Positions 27,733-36,811 of a DNA stretch of 64,000 bases are shown one piece after another. The notes under the pieces are model-generated. The model saw only the letters and a program-made list of their open reading frames with translations. It did no database searches and was not told where the DNA came from. The position numbers and the translations under genes are program-made. Each line of letters begins with the position of its first letter. Positions within the stretch are counted from its first letter, which is position 1. Source of the stretch: Nesterenkonia marinintestina (GTDB lineage Bacteria; Actinomycetota; Actinomycetes; Actinomycetales; Micrococcaceae); contig NZ_JAOEFD010000002.1 of the NCBI RefSeq assembly GCF_025420485.1, forward strand, positions 62,001 through 126,000. Direction: 5' to 3'.

Positions 27733-27882
27733 CCCATCGAGGGAGAGATTCTCGTCCCGCGCCACGGCGTGTCGGGGCGAGTTTCTCTCCCTCGACTTGT
27801 GTGTTGGGGCTTCGACTCATCGAGGGAGTGATTCTGGCCCCGGCTCTCGGCGAGTCGGAGCCATTTTCGCTCCCTCGATGAG
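27733..27882. repeat. Two palindromic repeat units (C1, C2)
   Basis: C1 (27733-27796) and C2 (27815-27882) lie in the 218-bp convergent gap between the aldehyde dehydrogenase and rsmI. C2 is a good palindrome: ACTCATCGAGGGAG at the left and CTCCCTCGATGAGT at the right. Same family as A, B and D. Confidence 0.8.
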
Positions 27883-27924
27883 TGTGTCGGGGGAGAGGCG
27901 GGGTCGGGGCGGGGGAACCTCGGA

Positions 27925-28818
27925 TCAGCGACGGGCGACGGCGGCGTCGTACAGCGCCCTCGTCGCCGCACCGTGCTCGGAGGCCACGGCCTTCGCCGCA
28001 TCCTTCAGGCGCTCGCCGGAGGCCTCCCGCTCCAGCACCAGCCCGACGAGCTCCTCCTCGCTCAGTCCACGGGAGGGCTCAGCGCGGGCGAGGACCAGCA
28101 CCACTTCGCCGCGTACCGGATCCTCCTCGGCCCCGCGGGCCAGAGCGCCCAGGGTGCCGCGCCGGATCTCCTCATGCTTCTTCGTCAGCTCCCGGCACAC
28201 CGCCGCAGCTCGGTCCGCGCCCAGACGGTCCGCGAACTCCCGCAGCGTGGCCGCGGTCCGGTGCGGCGATTCGAACAGCACGGTCGTCCACTCCTCGCCG
28301 GCCAGCCGTTCGACGAGCCGGCTCCGCTCAGCCCCGCGCCGTGGGAGGAAACCGGCGAAGGTGAAGCGGTCCGAGGCCAGCCCGGAGAGCGCCAGGGCGG
28401 TCACGACGGCCGAGGCCCCCGGTGCGGCGGTGACCTCGACCCCGGCCTCGACCGCGGCCCCCATCAGACGGAAGCCCGGGTCCGAGACTCCCGGCATGCC
28501 GGCGTCGGAGACCACCAGCACCCTGGCCCCGTCGGCGGCACGCTCGACGACCTCGGCCGCACGGGTCGCCTCATTGTGCTCGTGCAGGCTCACCAGACGC
28601 GCCCGGTGGCGCACTCCCAGGGCCCGGCACAGCTGCAGCGTCCGGCGCGTGTCCTCGCAGGCGATGATCTCGGCGGTGCGCAGCAGCGCCCGCAGCCGGT
28701 CGGTGGCGTCGGAGAGGTTCCCGATCGGTGTGGCCGCCAGCACGATCGGCGCATCCCAGAGGCCCTGCGGCTCCGAGGCCCCGGCGTCGGAGTCCCGCCG
28801 CGCATCCGTGTGCTCCAC
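27925..28818 (-). CDS. rsmI: 16S rRNA (cytidine1402-2'-O)-methyltransferase
   Basis: 297 residues. SAM-dependent tetrapyrrole-methylase fold: VLAATPIGNLSDAT at the N-terminus, EDTRRTLQL, the diagnostic VVSDAGMPGVSDPG and GASAVVTALALSGL. RsmI 2'-O-methylates C1402 at the ribosomal P site. GTG 28818 chosen because GGCGAGG lies ahead and the longer frame upstream has no family similarity. Divergent from the PMT gene with 48 bp between starts, a standard actinobacterial arrangement. Confidence 0.92.
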   Translation of the reverse strand: MEHTDARRDSDAGASEPQGLWDAPIVLAATPIGNLSDATDRLRALLRTAEIIACEDTRRTLQLCRALGVRHRARLVSLHEHNEATRAAEVVERAADGARVLVVSDAGMPGVSDPGFRLMGAAVEAGVEVTAAPGASAVVTALALSGLASDRFTFAGFLPRRGAERSRLVERLAGEEWTTVLFESPHRTAATLREFADRLGADRAAAVCRELTKKHEEIRRGTLGALARGAEEDPVRGEVVLVLARAEPSRGLSEEELVGLVLEREASGERLKDAAKAVASEHGAATRALYDAAVARR

Positions 28819-28853
28819 CGCTGACCTCGCCCCTCGCCGACACCTTCGGCAAG

Positions 28854-28859
28854 TAGCAT
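28854..28859 (+). promoter_or_regulatory. Leaderless -10 box (TAGCAT) for the PMT gene
   Basis: TAGCAT, then 7 nt, then ATG 28867; no Shine-Dalgarno. Confidence 0.5.
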
Positions 28860-28866
28860 ACCCACG

Positions 28867-30522
28867 ATGACCAGGAGCCAGACCGCCGCACCGGCCCGAC
28901 CCGACGACGACGTCGCGGCCCGCCGCCGAGACCTCGAACACCGGCTCCACGCCGTGCCGTTCCGCCCCGGCATCTGGGGGTGGATCGTGCCGCTGGCGGT
29001 CACGGTGCTGGCCGGCATCCTGCGCGTGCGGGACCTCAGCTTCCCGCACCGGCTGATCTTCGACGAGACCTACTACGCCAAGGACGCCTACGCCCTGCTG
29101 CTGGCCGGGGTCGAGCTCGAATGGCCGGACGAGGCCGACGAGGACTTCCTCGACGGCGACCCCCGGCCGCGGATGACCGGTGACTACGTGGTCCACCCAC
29201 CGTTGGGCAAGTGGCTCATCGCCCTCGGCATGCGGCTGGCCGGGGAGGACACCGCCGTCGGCTGGAGGATCTCCGCCGCAGCGGCCGGGGCGCTCGGAGT
29301 GCTGCTCGTGGCCCTGATCGCCCAACGCATGTTCCGCTCGGTGCTGCTCGGCGGGGTGGCCGGGACGCTGAGCGCGGTGGACGGACACCACCTGGTGATG
29401 AGCCGGGTGGCGCTGCTGGACATCTTCCTCCTGGTGTTCGTGCTGGCGGCGTTCGGCGCCCTGCTGGCCGACAGGTACCGCACCCGTCGCATCCTCGCCG
29501 CACGGACGGCGGCGGCACAGCAGGCATCGACGGCGCGTGCCCGGAGGGGCGACGACGTCGGCCGGGGGCCGCTCGTCCTGTTCCGTCCCTGGCTGTTCCT
29601 CGCCGCCGTCCTCCTCGGCGCCTCGGTGGCCGTGAAGCTCTCGGGCCTGGCCTTCCTCGCCGTCTTCGGAGTGCTGTTCCTGTGCTGGGAGGCCCAGGCC
29701 CGCCGACAGCTCGGAGTGCGGCGCTGGTTCACCGTCTCGATGCTGCGCGACGGCGCCTGGGCGGCGGCCACCGTGCTGCCGCTGGCCGCACTGACCTACC
29801 TGGCCTCATGGACCGGCTGGCTGCGCTCGAGCATCGGGTATGCGCGGACCTGGGCCGCCGAGAATCCCGCTGAGGGCGCCGCCGCACTGGTCCCGGACTG
29901 GCTGCGTTCGCTGTGGCACTATCACGCGATGTCCACCGACTTCCATCAGGGACTGGACTCCGGCCACGACTACGCCTCCACCGCCTGGACCTGGCCCTTC
30001 ATGGGACGCCCGGTGTCCTTCCACTACCAGTCCTTCGAGGCCGGGGAGGAGGGCTGCACGGCCGACCGCTGCTCCTCGGCCATCCTCGATCTCGCCAACC
30101 CGATCCTCTGGTGGGCCGGCACGGTCGCCCTGCTGGCGGTGCTGATCCTCTGGGCGGGCCGCCGCGACTGGCGGTACGGAGCGATCCTCGCCGGCGTCGT
30201 CGGCGGATTCGCGGTGTGGCTGCTCTTCCCCGACCGCACCATGTTCTTCTTCTACACGATCGCCTACCACCCGTTCGTGGTCCTCGCCGTGGTCGCCGTG
30301 CTCGGCCTGCTGCTGCGGGTCGGCACCGGAGGCACCGACTCCGCCGGCCGGCCCCGCACCGCGCGGGAGGTCGACGGCGCCCGCCGGCGCAACACCGTGC
30401 TCGTCCTGGGCTTCGTGCTGGTGGTCACCGCAGTGTCGGTGTACTTCTGGCCGATCTGGACCGGGGAGCTGATCGACTACGACGACTGGCGCCGACGCAT
30501 GTGGCTGCCGTCCTGGGTCTGA
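28867..30522 (+). CDS. Dolichyl-phosphate-mannose-type protein O-mannosyltransferase
   Basis: 551 residues with about 10 membrane helices. The first extracytoplasmic loop has the catalytic acidic pair in FDETYYAKDAYALL and the conserved HPPLGKW. The membrane core and C-terminal domain match GT39 PMT proteins, which transfer mannose from polyprenyl-phosphate mannose to Ser/Thr of exported proteins during Sec translocation in actinobacteria. Several acidic exported proteins lie in this window and are conceivable substrates, but that is conjecture. Confidence 0.9.
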   Translation: MTRSQTAAPARPDDDVAARRRDLEHRLHAVPFRPGIWGWIVPLAVTVLAGILRVRDLSFPHRLIFDETYYAKDAYALLLAGVELEWPDEADEDFLDGDPRPRMTGDYVVHPPLGKWLIALGMRLAGEDTAVGWRISAAAAGALGVLLVALIAQRMFRSVLLGGVAGTLSAVDGHHLVMSRVALLDIFLLVFVLAAFGALLADRYRTRRILAARTAAAQQASTARARRGDDVGRGPLVLFRPWLFLAAVLLGASVAVKLSGLAFLAVFGVLFLCWEAQARRQLGVRRWFTVSMLRDGAWAAATVLPLAALTYLASWTGWLRSSIGYARTWAAENPAEGAAALVPDWLRSLWHYHAMSTDFHQGLDSGHDYASTAWTWPFMGRPVSFHYQSFEAGEEGCTADRCSSAILDLANPILWWAGTVALLAVLILWAGRRDWRYGAILAGVVGGFAVWLLFPDRTMFFFYTIAYHPFVVLAVVAVLGLLLRVGTGGTDSAGRPRTAREVDGARRRNTVLVLGFVLVVTAVSVYFWPIWTGELIDYDDWRRRMWLPSWV

Positions 30523-30573
30523 GCCTGTCCGTGAGCCCATCCGTGAAGCTGTCTCCGAGCGTGCCGGTGTCTA

Positions 30574-30579
30574 TATAGT
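30574..30579 (+). promoter_or_regulatory. Leaderless -10 box (TATAGT) for the acyl-CoA synthetase gene
   Basis: TATAGT, 6 nt, GTG 30586; no ribosome-binding purine run in between. Confidence 0.55.
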
Positions 30580-30585
30580 GGCCGG

Positions 30586-32424
30586 GTGACTTCCGCCGCA
30601 CCCCACATCACCGAGGCCTCGACCGCGCAGTTCTGCTCCCTCGACGAGGACTCGAACGTCACCGACGGGCTGCTGAGCCTCGTCGACCGCGACCCCCGCC
30701 GCCCGGTGTACGCAGTGCCCACCGGTGCCGGGGGCTGGATGGACGTGACCGCCTCCCGGTTCCTGACCCGGGTGCGCTCCGTGGCCCGCGGCCTGATCGG
30801 CCTCGGCATCGCGCCGGGCGACCGCGTCGCGGTGATGTCGCCGACCTGCTACTCCTGGGCCGTCATCGACCAGGCCGTGTGGTTCGCCGGCGGCATCTCC
30901 GTGCCGATCTATGAGACCAGCTCGGTCAGCCAGGTGGTCCACATCCTCACCGACTCCGGCGCCTCGCTCGCCATGGCCGGCACCGAGGCGATCGCGGAGA
31001 CCATGGAGCGGGCCGTGGCCGAGGCCGGCGTCGAGGTGCCGGTGCACGGCATCGGCGACGACCTGGCCCTGGCCGCGCTGGCCGCACAGGGCCGGTCCGT
31101 GGACGACGAGCAGCTCGAGTCCGCCCGCACCGCCTCCGGGCTCGACGACGTCGCCACCCTGGTCTACACCTCCGGTACCACCGGCGTCCCCAGCGGTGCG
31201 CGGATCACCCACCGCAACCTCGCCGAGGGCGGAGCCAACATCGTGGAGTTCGCCGCCGAGATCCTCGGCGGCCCGGACTCGCGCACCCTGCTGTTCCTTC
31301 CGCTGGCCCACGTGCTCGCCCGTGCGGTCCAGCTGATGTGCCTGCACGCCGGAGTGCAGGTCGCCCATTCGCCCTCCACGGCCACCCTGCCCGAGGACCT
31401 CGCCTCCTTCCGCCCGACCTGGCTGCTCGGCGTGCCCCGGGTCTTCGAGAAGGTCTACCAGGGAGCCTCCGCCAAGGCCCACGCCCAGAGGAAGGGCCGG
31501 ATCTTCGACGCCGCCCGGGACACCGCCGTCGCCTACTCCCGGGCGCTGGACGCGGCCGCCTCCGGTCGCGGCGAGGGGCCCTCGCGGATGCTGCGGGCCA
31601 AGCGGGCCGTGTTCTCCCGGCTGGTCTACTCCAAGCTGCGGGCGGGCCTCGGCGGACGCGCGGAGTTCATGATCTCCGGGGCCTCCGCACTCGACCCCGA
31701 GATCGCCCACTTCTTCACCGGCGCCGGCGTCCCCGTCCAGGAGGGCTACGGGCTCACCGAGTCCACCGCCCCGGCCACGCTGAACATCCCCGGATCGACG
31801 CGCATCGGATCGGTAGGACTGCCGGTGCCCGGGACCACCGTGCGCCTGGCCGAGGACGGCGAGGTGCTGCTGCGCGGCCCGGTGATCTTCGACGGCTACC
31901 ACGCCGCCGAGGCACGCACCGAGGCCGCCTTCGACCGGGACGGCTTCTTCCGCACCGGGGACCTCGGCGCCCTCGACGACGACGGCTTCCTCACCATCAC
32001 CGGGCGGAAGAAGGAGCTCATCGTCACCGGCGGCGGCAAGAACGTGCACCCCACCCCGCTGGAGGAGCTCGTCCGCCGGGAGCCGCTGGTCTCGCAGGTG
32101 ATCGTCGTCGGCGATGGCCAGCCGTTCGTCGGCGCCCTGGTCACCCTGGACCCCGAGGCGCTCTCCGCCTGGTCCCGTCTCGAGGGTCGGGCTGAGATGA
32201 GCCTCGCCGAGGCCTGCGTCGACGATCAGGTCCGCGCGAAGATCCAGCAGGCGGTGGATGCGGCCAACTCGACCGTGTCCCGGGCCGAATCGGTGCGTCG
32301 GTTCACCATCCTGGACGCCGAGCTCACCGAGGACTCCGGGCACATGACCGCGTCGATGAAGCTGCGCCGGCACCAGGTGCTGGCGGACTTCTCCTCCGCA
32401 GTCGACGGGCTCTACGCGAGGTGA
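30586..32424 (+). CDS. Long-chain acyl-CoA synthetase (AMP-forming)
   Basis: 612 residues. Adenylate-forming enzyme: P-loop LVYTSGTTGVPSGARITHRN near 185, the adenine motif VQEGYGLTES, FFRTGDLGALDDDGFL with the ribose-binding Asp, and the C-terminal hinge GRKKELIVTGGGKNV. Activates fatty acids to acyl-CoA through acyl-AMP. Most like the FadD15/FAA1 branch with its long N-terminus. Leads an operon: its TGA overlaps the tatD GTG. Confidence 0.88.
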   Translation: MTSAAPHITEASTAQFCSLDEDSNVTDGLLSLVDRDPRRPVYAVPTGAGGWMDVTASRFLTRVRSVARGLIGLGIAPGDRVAVMSPTCYSWAVIDQAVWFAGGISVPIYETSSVSQVVHILTDSGASLAMAGTEAIAETMERAVAEAGVEVPVHGIGDDLALAALAAQGRSVDDEQLESARTASGLDDVATLVYTSGTTGVPSGARITHRNLAEGGANIVEFAAEILGGPDSRTLLFLPLAHVLARAVQLMCLHAGVQVAHSPSTATLPEDLASFRPTWLLGVPRVFEKVYQGASAKAHAQRKGRIFDAARDTAVAYSRALDAAASGRGEGPSRMLRAKRAVFSRLVYSKLRAGLGGRAEFMISGASALDPEIAHFFTGAGVPVQEGYGLTESTAPATLNIPGSTRIGSVGLPVPGTTVRLAEDGEVLLRGPVIFDGYHAAEARTEAAFDRDGFFRTGDLGALDDDGFLTITGRKKELIVTGGGKNVHPTPLEELVRREPLVSQVIVVGDGQPFVGALVTLDPEALSAWSRLEGRAEMSLAEACVDDQVRAKIQQAVDAANSTVSRAESVRRFTILDAELTEDSGHMTASMKLRRHQVLADFSSAVDGLYAR

Positions 32425-33446
32425 GCATGGATCCGCAGCGGCCGACGATCGTCCCGGGGGAGACTCCCGCCGCCTATGTGCCGTGCCCTCATCCCGAGGA
32501 CGCCGATCACGACAGCGTCGCCGGTGCCGGAGCGGGGGCCGGAGCGGGGGCCGGAGCGGGGCCCGACGGGCCGGTGCGGGACTCCCGGGAGGAGAAGTCC
32601 CGGCGGAGGCGCCGCCTCGAGTATCCGCCGGCGCCCGAGCCGCTTCCCGTGCCGGTGATAGACAACCATGCGCATCTGGACTTCCGCGACGGCATGCTCA
32701 CCGTGGAGGTGGCCGAAGCCCTTGCTGTGGCCGAAGCGGTCGGCGTCAGCGGTGTGATCGGCGTCGGATATGACGTGGCCTCCTCAGAGTTCTCCGTGCG
32801 CGCCGCACAGGAGCATCGGCGGATGAAGGCCGCCGTCGCCCTGCACCCCAACGAGGCCCCGCAGCTGGTCGCCGACGGAGGCTTCGAGGATGCGTTCGCC
32901 CGCATCGTGGAGCTCAGCGCCGAGGACCAGGTCGTCGCCGTGGGGGAGAGCGGGATGGACCGCTTCCGGACCGGCGAGGAGGGGATGGCCGCCCAGCGCG
33001 AGAGCTTCGCCCGGCACATCGAACTCGCCGTCGACCGCGGGCTGGCGCTGCAGATCCACGACCGGGACGCCCACGACGACGTCGTCGCCGGATTGGACGA
33101 CGCCCCGCGCATCCCCGAATCGGTCGTGTTCCACTGCTTCTCCGGCGACGCCGAGCTGGCACGGATCTGCAACGACAACGGCTGGTTCATGTCCTTCGCC
33201 GGAACCGTGACGTTCAACAACGCCGCGGGTCTGCGGGAGGCGCTCGCGATCGCCGACCCCCGCCTGATCCTGGTCGAGACGGACACCCCGTTCCTCACCC
33301 CACACCCCTACCGCGGCCGCCCCAACGCCCCCTACCTGATCCCACAGACCCTGCGGTTCATGGCCGAACACCGTGACACCACTGTGGAGTCCCTGGGGCA
33401 GCAGGTCATGTACAACACCGTCCAGGCCTATGGGAGCTGGACGTGA
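32421..33446 (+). CDS. tatD: TatD-family metal-dependent hydrolase
   Basis: 341 residues. Amidohydrolase-fold nuclease: the HxH pair in DNHAHLDF near 80, metal Glu in VAVGESGMD, His in [10 protein letters not shown] and FHCFSGD, and Asp in [10 protein letters not shown]. Family members act as 3'-5' exonucleases or D-tyrosyl-tRNA-type hydrolases. About 75 residues precede the domain, including a Gly-Ala stretch from three 12-bp tandem repeats (32526-32561), unusual for TatD. Starts at GTG 32421 (GTGA overlap) or ATG 32427. Coupled by GTGA to rsmA downstream. Confidence 0.9.
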   Translation: MSMDPQRPTIVPGETPAAYVPCPHPEDADHDSVAGAGAGAGAGAGAGPDGPVRDSREEKSRRRRRLEYPPAPEPLPVPVIDNHAHLDFRDGMLTVEVAEALAVAEAVGVSGVIGVGYDVASSEFSVRAAQEHRRMKAAVALHPNEAPQLVADGGFEDAFARIVELSAEDQVVAVGESGMDRFRTGEEGMAAQRESFARHIELAVDRGLALQIHDRDAHDDVVAGLDDAPRIPESVVFHCFSGDAELARICNDNGWFMSFAGTVTFNNAAGLREALAIADPRLILVETDTPFLTPHPYRGRPNAPYLIPQTLRFMAEHRDTTVESLGQQVMYNTVQAYGSWT

Positions 33447-34315
33447 GTGCGATGCCCGAGCTGCTCTCCGCGGCTCACATCCGCGCGCTGGCGGACCGGC
33501 TCGGAGTGCACCCGACCAAGCAGTGGGGCCAGAACTTCGTGATCGACCCGAACACGATCCGTCGGATCGTCGGACTCGCCGAACTCACCGGGCGGGAGCA
33601 TGTCCTCGAAGTCGGCCCGGGGCTGGGCTCGCTGACCCTCGGCCTTCTGGATGAGGCCGCGCAGGTCACCGCGGTGGAGATCGATCCGACCCTGGCCGAT
33701 CAGCTGCCCGAGACCGTGGCCGGCTTCCGACCGGAGTCGGCCGAGCGGCTCACCGTGCTGCAGGCGGATGCGCTGAGGGTCGGCGGCGAGGAGCTCGGGG
33801 CTCCGGAGGTGCTGGTGGCGAACCTGCCCTACAACGTGGCGGTGCCGGTGGTGCTGCACCTGCTCCAGCAGCTTCCCGGGCTGGACCGCGGGCTGGTCAT
33901 GGTCCAGGAGGAGGTCGCCGACCGTCTGGTCGCAGGCCCGGGGTCCAAGGTCTATGGGGTCCCCTCGGTGAAGGCCGCCTGGGACACCACGATGCGCAAG
34001 GCCGGGGTCGTGGGCCGGCGGGTGTTCTGGCCGGAGCCGCGCATCTCCTCGGGCCTGGTCCGCTTCGACCGCCGGGAGACCGCCGCCGATCGGCTGGGAG
34101 CTGAGGTCACCCGCACCCAGGTCTTCGCCGTGGTGGACTCCGCGTTCGCCCAGCGTCGCAAGACCCTGCGCGCTGCGCTTTCCGGACTCGCCGGCGGCGG
34201 GGAGGCCGCCGAGCAGGCGCTGCGGCGGGCCGGGGTCGACCCGCAGGCCCGCGGAGAGACCCTCACGGTGGAGGACTACACCCGGATCGCCGCCGCGCTG
34301 GCCGACCGGCCCTAG
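33443..34315 (+). CDS. rsmA: 16S rRNA (adenine1518-N6/adenine1519-N6)-dimethyltransferase
   Basis: 290 residues (KsgA). Opening [17 protein letters not shown]-binding [13 protein letters not shown] and the catalytic [11 protein letters not shown] are diagnostic. Dimethylates two adjacent adenines in the 3' helix of 16S rRNA and serves as a late 30S assembly check. Translationally coupled to tatD, the conserved actinobacterial order. Ends 1 bp before the convergent S51 peptidase stop. Confidence 0.95.
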   Translation: MSAMPELLSAAHIRALADRLGVHPTKQWGQNFVIDPNTIRRIVGLAELTGREHVLEVGPGLGSLTLGLLDEAAQVTAVEIDPTLADQLPETVAGFRPESAERLTVLQADALRVGGEELGAPEVLVANLPYNVAVPVVLHLLQQLPGLDRGLVMVQEEVADRLVAGPGSKVYGVPSVKAAWDTTMRKAGVVGRRVFWPEPRISSGLVRFDRRETAADRLGAEVTRTQVFAVVDSAFAQRRKTLRAALSGLAGGGEAAEQALRRAGVDPQARGETLTVEDYTRIAAALADRP

Positions 34316-34316
34316 G

Positions 34317-34946
34317 TCACGGCGAGTCCACCATGTGCCGCGCGCCGTCACGGTAGATCAGGGCGTGGTCGTCGGGGAGCAGCACCAGCGGGAAGTCGGC
34401 GTCGTAGGTCTCCACGACCTTTCCGATGACGGCGGCCGGATACGGAGCCAGATTGCCGTCGGCGTGGGGGACGACGACGTCGCCGACGAGCCCCAGACCG
34501 GTGAGGTCCGTGAGCTCCGGCACCTGACCGGGATCGTCCATCAGCGAGATCGGCTCGGTGCTGGGACCGGCCACCACCGCCCCGGCGCTGGCGCCGATGT
34601 AGGGCAGCCCGCCCCGCACCGCCTCGAGCAGCACCTGGTCCGCACCCGAGGAGCGCAGCGCATGGAGCAGCACGAAGGTGTGGCCTCCGGCGACGTAGAC
34701 GGCGTCGACCTCGTCGAGCACGGCCAGCAGGTCCTCCGGGGTCAGGCGCCCCGCGGTCACATCGCGGAGCTCGTAGCCCAGGCCGGCGAGCTGTTCCCGC
34801 TCGTCGGAGACGAAGGCCTCCTCGGTGAAGGGCGCGGCGGCGTCGTCGACGTAGGCGATCCGCACCGGTGATCCGGCATCGGGCAGGGACTCCTCGAGGA
34901 AGGCGGGCACCGCGCCGACCCCGACGGAGAGCAGAAGAACGTCCAT
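34317..34946 (-). CDS. Peptidase S51 family protein (dipeptidase E/cyanophycinase fold)
   Basis: 209 residues. Contains VYVAGGHTFVLL and the nucleophile elbow IGASAGAVVAG around Ser 121, as in S51 dipeptidase E-type serine hydrolases; a His (PHADGNL) and acidic residue follow. Family members cleave Asp-X dipeptides, and cyanophycinases share the fold. The link to the cyanophycin-synthetase-like ligases elsewhere in the window is tempting, but this gene sits in a different, conserved neighbourhood. Inserted between rsmA and ispE on the opposite strand. Confidence 0.8.
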   Translation of the reverse strand: MDVLLLSVGVGAVPAFLEESLPDAGSPVRIAYVDDAAAPFTEEAFVSDEREQLAGLGYELRDVTAGRLTPEDLLAVLDEVDAVYVAGGHTFVLLHALRSSGADQVLLEAVRGGLPYIGASAGAVVAGPSTEPISLMDDPGQVPELTDLTGLGLVGDVVVPHADGNLAPYPAAVIGKVVETYDADFPLVLLPDDHALIYRDGARHMVDSP

Positions 34947-35089
34947 GTCAGCACTCTACGCCCGAGGTGAGACATCCGTGCGTCGGCCGGCCGGAGGGCC
35001 CGGATCCCGAGACAGCGTGGGAGGTGTCACAGGCCCGCGATAGAGTCGGAACCGAGCCGCCGACCCGGCTCATGGAGGAGCACCGCAGG

Positions 35090-36094
35090 ATGAGGGACAG
35101 CGAGTTCTTCGGCTACGTCACCGCCGTGGCGCCGGGGAAGGTGAACATGGGCCTGCGCGTCGGCCCGCCGCGCGAGGACGGGTACCACTCCGTGGCCACC
35201 CTCTACCTGGCGGTCTCGCTGCACGAGGAGGTCACCGCCTCACCCCGCGACGACGGCGCGGTGACCGTCACCCTGTCGGAGCGGTCGGCGTTCCGAGAGA
35301 CCGAGTTCCGGGATCGGGACTCGGGGGAGGTCGTCGCCGTGCCGGTGCCCGTCGACGAGCAGAATCTCGCCCACCGTGCGGCCACCCTGCTGCGCTCACG
35401 CCTGGGCCACACCCGGGGTGTGGACCTCACCATCACCAAGAACGTGCCGATCGCCGGGGGCATGGGCGGCGGATCCGCCGACGCGGCGGCGACCCTGGTG
35501 GCCTGCTCCGCGCTCTGGGACGCCGGCCTCTCCAAGGAGCAGCTCGCGGAGCTCGGGGCCGAGCTGGGCGCCGATGTGCCGTTCGCGATCCTGGGAGGTG
35601 CCGCCGTCGGGCAGGGCGTCGGCGACGACCTCTCGCCGCTGCTGGCCCGCGGCGAGCTGCACCTGGTGATCGTCCCCGCCACCACGGGGCTCTCCACCCC
35701 GGAGGTCTACGGCCTGCTGGACTCTATGCGCGAGGAGGCCGGTGTGGAGGCCGAGCCGCCCGAGCTGGATCAGGACCTCATCCGCGCGGTCTGCACCGGT
35801 GACGTCGAGACCGCCGCGATGCTCATGGCCAACGACATGCAGGCCCCCGCCGTGTCCATGCTCCCGGTGCTCGACGACATGATGGACGTCGGCATGGTCG
35901 AGGGCGCGATGCAGGGGATGGTCTCCGGATCCGGGCCGACGGTGATGTTCCTCGCCCGGGACGCCGAGGCCGCCGCCGCGCTCGCGGCACGGCTGGAGGA
36001 GCGCACCTCCGCCTGGGCCATCCCGGTCTCCGGGCCGGCTCAGGGGGCCCGGCTGCTCACCCACCGTCCGGGGGAGACTCCGCTGCGCGGCTGA
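35090..36094 (+). CDS. ispE: 4-diphosphocytidyl-2-C-methyl-D-erythritol kinase
   Basis: 334 residues, GHMP kinase. Phosphorylates CDP-ME in the methylerythritol phosphate route to isoprenoids. AVAPGKVNMGLRVGPPREDGYH is the start motif, PIAGGMGGGSADAAA the ATP loop, and VSGSGPTVMF the C-terminal GHMP motif. ATG 35090 is chosen because GGAGGAG sits 9 nt upstream; ATG 35072 overlaps that site. The last 38 bp overlap the convergent hydrolase gene. Confidence 0.93.
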   Translation: MRDSEFFGYVTAVAPGKVNMGLRVGPPREDGYHSVATLYLAVSLHEEVTASPRDDGAVTVTLSERSAFRETEFRDRDSGEVVAVPVPVDEQNLAHRAATLLRSRLGHTRGVDLTITKNVPIAGGMGGGSADAAATLVACSALWDAGLSKEQLAELGAELGADVPFAILGGAAVGQGVGDDLSPLLARGELHLVIVPATTGLSTPEVYGLLDSMREEAGVEAEPPELDQDLIRAVCTGDVETAAMLMANDMQAPAVSMLPVLDDMMDVGMVEGAMQGMVSGSGPTVMFLARDAEAAAALAARLEERTSAWAIPVSGPAQGARLLTHRPGETPLRG

Positions 36095-36710
36095 GGACCT
36101 GCTCGATGAGTCGGGGGAACGCCTGCGGCGCGTCGACGGCGATGTCATGCCCGCAGGTGTCGACGATCTCGTGCTCGGCGTCCGGCAGAACGTTCGCCGC
36201 TCGTTCGGTGGGGCGGTGATGGGCCAGGTCGTCCTGCCCGCAGGCCACCACTGCGGGAGCGGTGATCAGGGGCAGGTCGTCGCGGATGTCGGCGCCGGTG
36301 GCGTCCCCGAGGATCCTGGCGATGCGCTGACGGTCCACCGTCTCGGAGGAGCTGAGACCACCGACGGGGTTGGGGTTGAGGATCTTGTGGGCCATGTAGG
36401 TCCGCACCGGCGTCGGATGCAGCACCGGCGCCCACAGCAGCACGGCGCGCGGCCGGTCCGGGCAGCGGGCGGCGAATCGGGCCGCCACCAGGCACCCCAG
36501 CGAGACTCCGACGAGGACGGGCCGGCGGACCTGCGCCTCGTCCAATCGACGTCGCAGCGCGTCGGCCGCGGCATCGACGTCTAGATCGCCCTCGACGAGC
36601 TCGCTGAGCGTCACCGAGAGGGCGGGGGCGGGCGCCATCTCGTCGACCACGTCCCGCCATGCCGCCGCACTGAGTCCGGGTCCGATGAGGCACACGATCT
36701 GAGGATCCAT
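36057..36710 (-). CDS. Alpha/beta hydrolase
   Basis: 217 residues. CLIGPGLSAAAWRD (oxyanion region), nucleophile elbow VGVSLGCLVA around Ser 85 and the final CGHDIAVDAPQAF with the catalytic His give the alpha/beta-hydrolase order. Substrate not identifiable. ATG 36710 is the natural start; the longer frame upstream is basic non-homologous sequence. Tail-to-tail overlap with ispE is intact in both frames. Confidence 0.75.
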   Translation of the reverse strand: MDPQIVCLIGPGLSAAAWRDVVDEMAPAPALSVTLSELVEGDLDVDAAADALRRRLDEAQVRRPVLVGVSLGCLVAARFAARCPDRPRAVLLWAPVLHPTPVRTYMAHKILNPNPVGGLSSSETVDRQRIARILGDATGADIRDDLPLITAPAVVACGQDDLAHHRPTERAANVLPDAEHEIVDTCGHDIAVDAPQAFPRLIEQVLSRAAESPPDGG

Positions 36711-36811
36711 GGTGTCCACTCTGTCACACAGGTCACACCGGCCCGTCGGTCGGTCGTGGGGGCGCGGACGCGGTTCGTGGCGCGGACGTGTCCTGCGATA
36801 GGTGTTAACCC

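Noticed and set aside
34317-34946. Cyanophycinase partner for the cyanophycin-synthetase-like ligases
   Set aside because: S51 fold fits, but the gene sits in the conserved rsmA-ispE interval, far from the ligases, and looks more like dipeptidase E.
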